A stretch of 64,000 nt of DNA, taken from Arenibacter sp. 6A1. Lineage in GTDB: Bacteria; Bacteroidota; Bacteroidia; Flavobacteriales; Flavobacteriaceae. How positions within the stretch are numbered: the stretch's first letter is position 1; every line of letters starts with the position of its first letter. A model generated the notes under the pieces. The model searched no databases, had not been told where the DNA came from, and worked only from the letters and a program-made list of their open reading frames with translations. The stretch lies in contig NZ_JAAXCQ010000018.1 of assembly GCF_012272855.1 (NCBI RefSeq), positions 1 to 64,000 of the forward strand, in the 5' to 3' direction. Below, piece by piece: positions 62,782 to 64,000 of the stretch. A program made the translations under genes and the position numbers.

Positions 62782-64000
62782 ATGCAAACATTAAACCGTA
62801 ACAACATAAATAAACGAACCACCCCCTTACCGACCAAAATACTTCAATTTGGAGGTGGAAATTTCCTTAGGGCCTTTGTAGACTGGATGGTACAGGTCCT
62901 TAACGAGAAGACAAATTTTAACTCGGGCATAGCTATTATTAAGCCAACCGAATATGGGGATTATCAAGAATTAAAAAATCAAGACGGACTTTTCACCGTG
63001 ATTCTAAACGGTATTAAAAACGAACAACAAGTACAGGAGATTAAACGGGTAGATTGTGTTAATTCCATCATTAACCCCTATACCGAATGGGAACGTTATT
63101 TGGAACTTGCCAAAGATCCCCAACTGCGTTTTGTGGTTTCCAATACCACCGAAGCCGGAATTAAATTTAATCTAGAGGACGACTTTCAATACACTCCGCC
63201 TAAAGAATTCCCTGCAAAACTGACCCTTTTCCTATACTATAGATTCCAGTTTTTTAAACAAAATCCGTCTAAAGGTCTCATCCATCTGCCTTGCGAGCTA
63301 GTAGAAAATAATGGACTTACGCTGCAAAAAGTAGTATTGGAATATGCCAAACATTGGGGGTTGGGGTCCGATTTCACCTCTTGGATCCTAACGGCTAACC
63401 ACTTTTGTAATACCTTGGTAGATAGAATTGTATCCGGATATCCAAAAGATCGCGCCAAAGAAATAGAAGCAGAATTAGGGTACAGGGATCCAATGATGGT
63501 CTGCGGGGAATACTACCACAGTTGGGTGATTCAGGCTCCAGAATCGGTACAAAAAGAACTTCCTTTTGCTCAAACCGATCTCAATGTGCAATTTGTGGCA
63601 GATCTAGTCGCCTATCGTGAAATGAAAGTGCGGATATTGAACGGAGCACATACCGCCTTAGTACCAGTGGCTTATTTAGCAGGAACTCGATGGGTAGATG
63701 AAGCCTTGAAACAGCCTAAAATCAGTCGTTTTATAAACGAGCTATTGATGAAAGAGATAATCCTAACATTGGATATTCCAGAGAAAGTAAAACAACAGTT
63801 TGTTAACGATGTGTTGGATCGATTTAAAAACCCATTTTTAAAACACGAATTGATCAGTATTGCCCTTAATAGCACCTCTAAGTTTGTTGCCCGCTTGTTA
63901 CCTACTCTTAAAGATTACTTAGCCTTGGAGAAAACATTACCCAAAAGGATCGTTTTTGGATTGGCTGCGCTACTTTATTTTTACAAAGGGAAATATTATG
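62782..64000 (+). CDS. uxaB: Tagaturonate reductase, partial (3' end beyond window)
   Basis: The frame is open from the ATG at 62782 to the last base, about 406 codons of an expected 480 or so. The N-terminal Rossmann motif is LQFGGGNFLRAFVDWM. Family motifs follow: VVSNTTEAGI, HLPCELVENNG, NHFCNTLVDRIVSGYP, and the mannitol-dehydrogenase catalytic region KVRILNGAHTALVP. It interconverts D-tagaturonate and D-altronate with NAD(H). It follows uxaA in the same direction. Confidence 0.93.
   Translation, partial: MQTLNRNNINKRTTPLPTKILQFGGGNFLRAFVDWMVQVLNEKTNFNSGIAIIKPTEYGDYQELKNQDGLFTVILNGIKNEQQVQEIKRVDCVNSIINPYTEWERYLELAKDPQLRFVVSNTTEAGIKFNLEDDFQYTPPKEFPAKLTLFLYYRFQFFKQNPSKGLIHLPCELVENNGLTLQKVVLEYAKHWGLGSDFTSWILTANHFCNTLVDRIVSGYPKDRAKEIEAELGYRDPMMVCGEYYHSWVIQAPESVQKELPFAQTDLNVQFVADLVAYREMKVRILNGAHTALVPVAYLAGTRWVDEALKQPKISRFINELLMKEIILTLDIPEKVKQQFVNDVLDRFKNPFLKHELISIALNSTSKFVARLLPTLKDYLALEKTLPKRIVFGLAALLYFYKGKYY

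Noticed and set aside
1-64000. CRISPR arrays, rRNA operons, tmRNA
   Set aside because: No regularly spaced repeats and no recognisable rRNA or tmRNA sequence were seen on either strand.

Overview
The window looks like a piece of a marine Flavobacteriaceae (Bacteroidota) chromosome, in the Arenibacter/Maribacter/Zobellia sphere. The grounds are gliding genes gldG/gldF, a SusC/SusD pair under an ECF sigma/FecR switch, lipoprotein-rich glycan genes, AT-rich spacers with TAnnTTTG-type promoters, and a lack of strong Shine-Dalgarno sites.

Layout. (1) 1-3.3 kb is mobile-element debris: an IS256-family transposase cut off by a complete IS66-family element, then two tandem copies of an IS256-type end. 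A short 3' tRNA-Ser-like fragment with its terminator follows at 3.4 kb. (2) 3.5-13.8 kb is a defence island on the minus strand. It is read hsdM-hsdS-[TIR protein]-[SLOG protein]-[ThsB-like TIR protein]-hsdR, with an XRE regulator and a tyrosine integrase next to the 3' end of mnmE. The three-gene TIR/SLOG/TIR cassette sits inside the type I restriction operon with overlapping or touching reading frames. It is the best candidate here for a little-described system. (3) 13.9-25.8 kb is core genome: mnmE, a DUF4870 gene, dnaN, gldG-gldF, an ABM-fold protein, a SAM hydrolase, phoH-purC, a DnaQ-like exonuclease and a cNMP/CBS/DUF294 protein. (4) 26.2-29.2 kb is one gene that fuses a quinol nitric oxide reductase to a whole RIC (YtfE/ScdA) di-iron repair protein. 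Palindromic GGACAA/TTGTCC sites lie upstream. (5) 29.9-36.1 kb is a tripartite RND efflux operon (lipoprotein, TolC, RND, adaptor) with a perfect 35-bp palindrome inside the tolC-like gene. (6) 36.5-38.4 kb holds a tRNA-Met 3' fragment, a second tyrosine integrase and an IS1595 fragment. This looks like the left edge of an island. (7) 38.6-64 kb is a polysaccharide utilisation locus: FecI/FecR, SusC/SusD, GH89, a PhyH-family dioxygenase, a large TIM-barrel glycoside hydrolase-like protein, a GH95-like protein, DUF5107-TPR, a FucP-like permease destroyed by an IS3 element, an LgoD-like dehydrogenase, UxaA and UxaB (cut by the window end).

How the parts may work together. SusC/D would import oligosaccharides carrying alpha-GlcNAc (GH89) and possibly alpha-L-galactose or alpha-L-fucose (GH95-like). 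The LgoD-like dehydrogenase, UxaB and UxaA form a plausible L-galactonate -> tagaturonate -> altronate -> KDG route. The broken FucP-like gene would have been the matching permease. Two 80-bp copies of a GC-rich, hairpin-forming repeat lie in spacers at 16.05 and 29.62 kb. No CRISPR array, rRNA or complete tRNA was seen.
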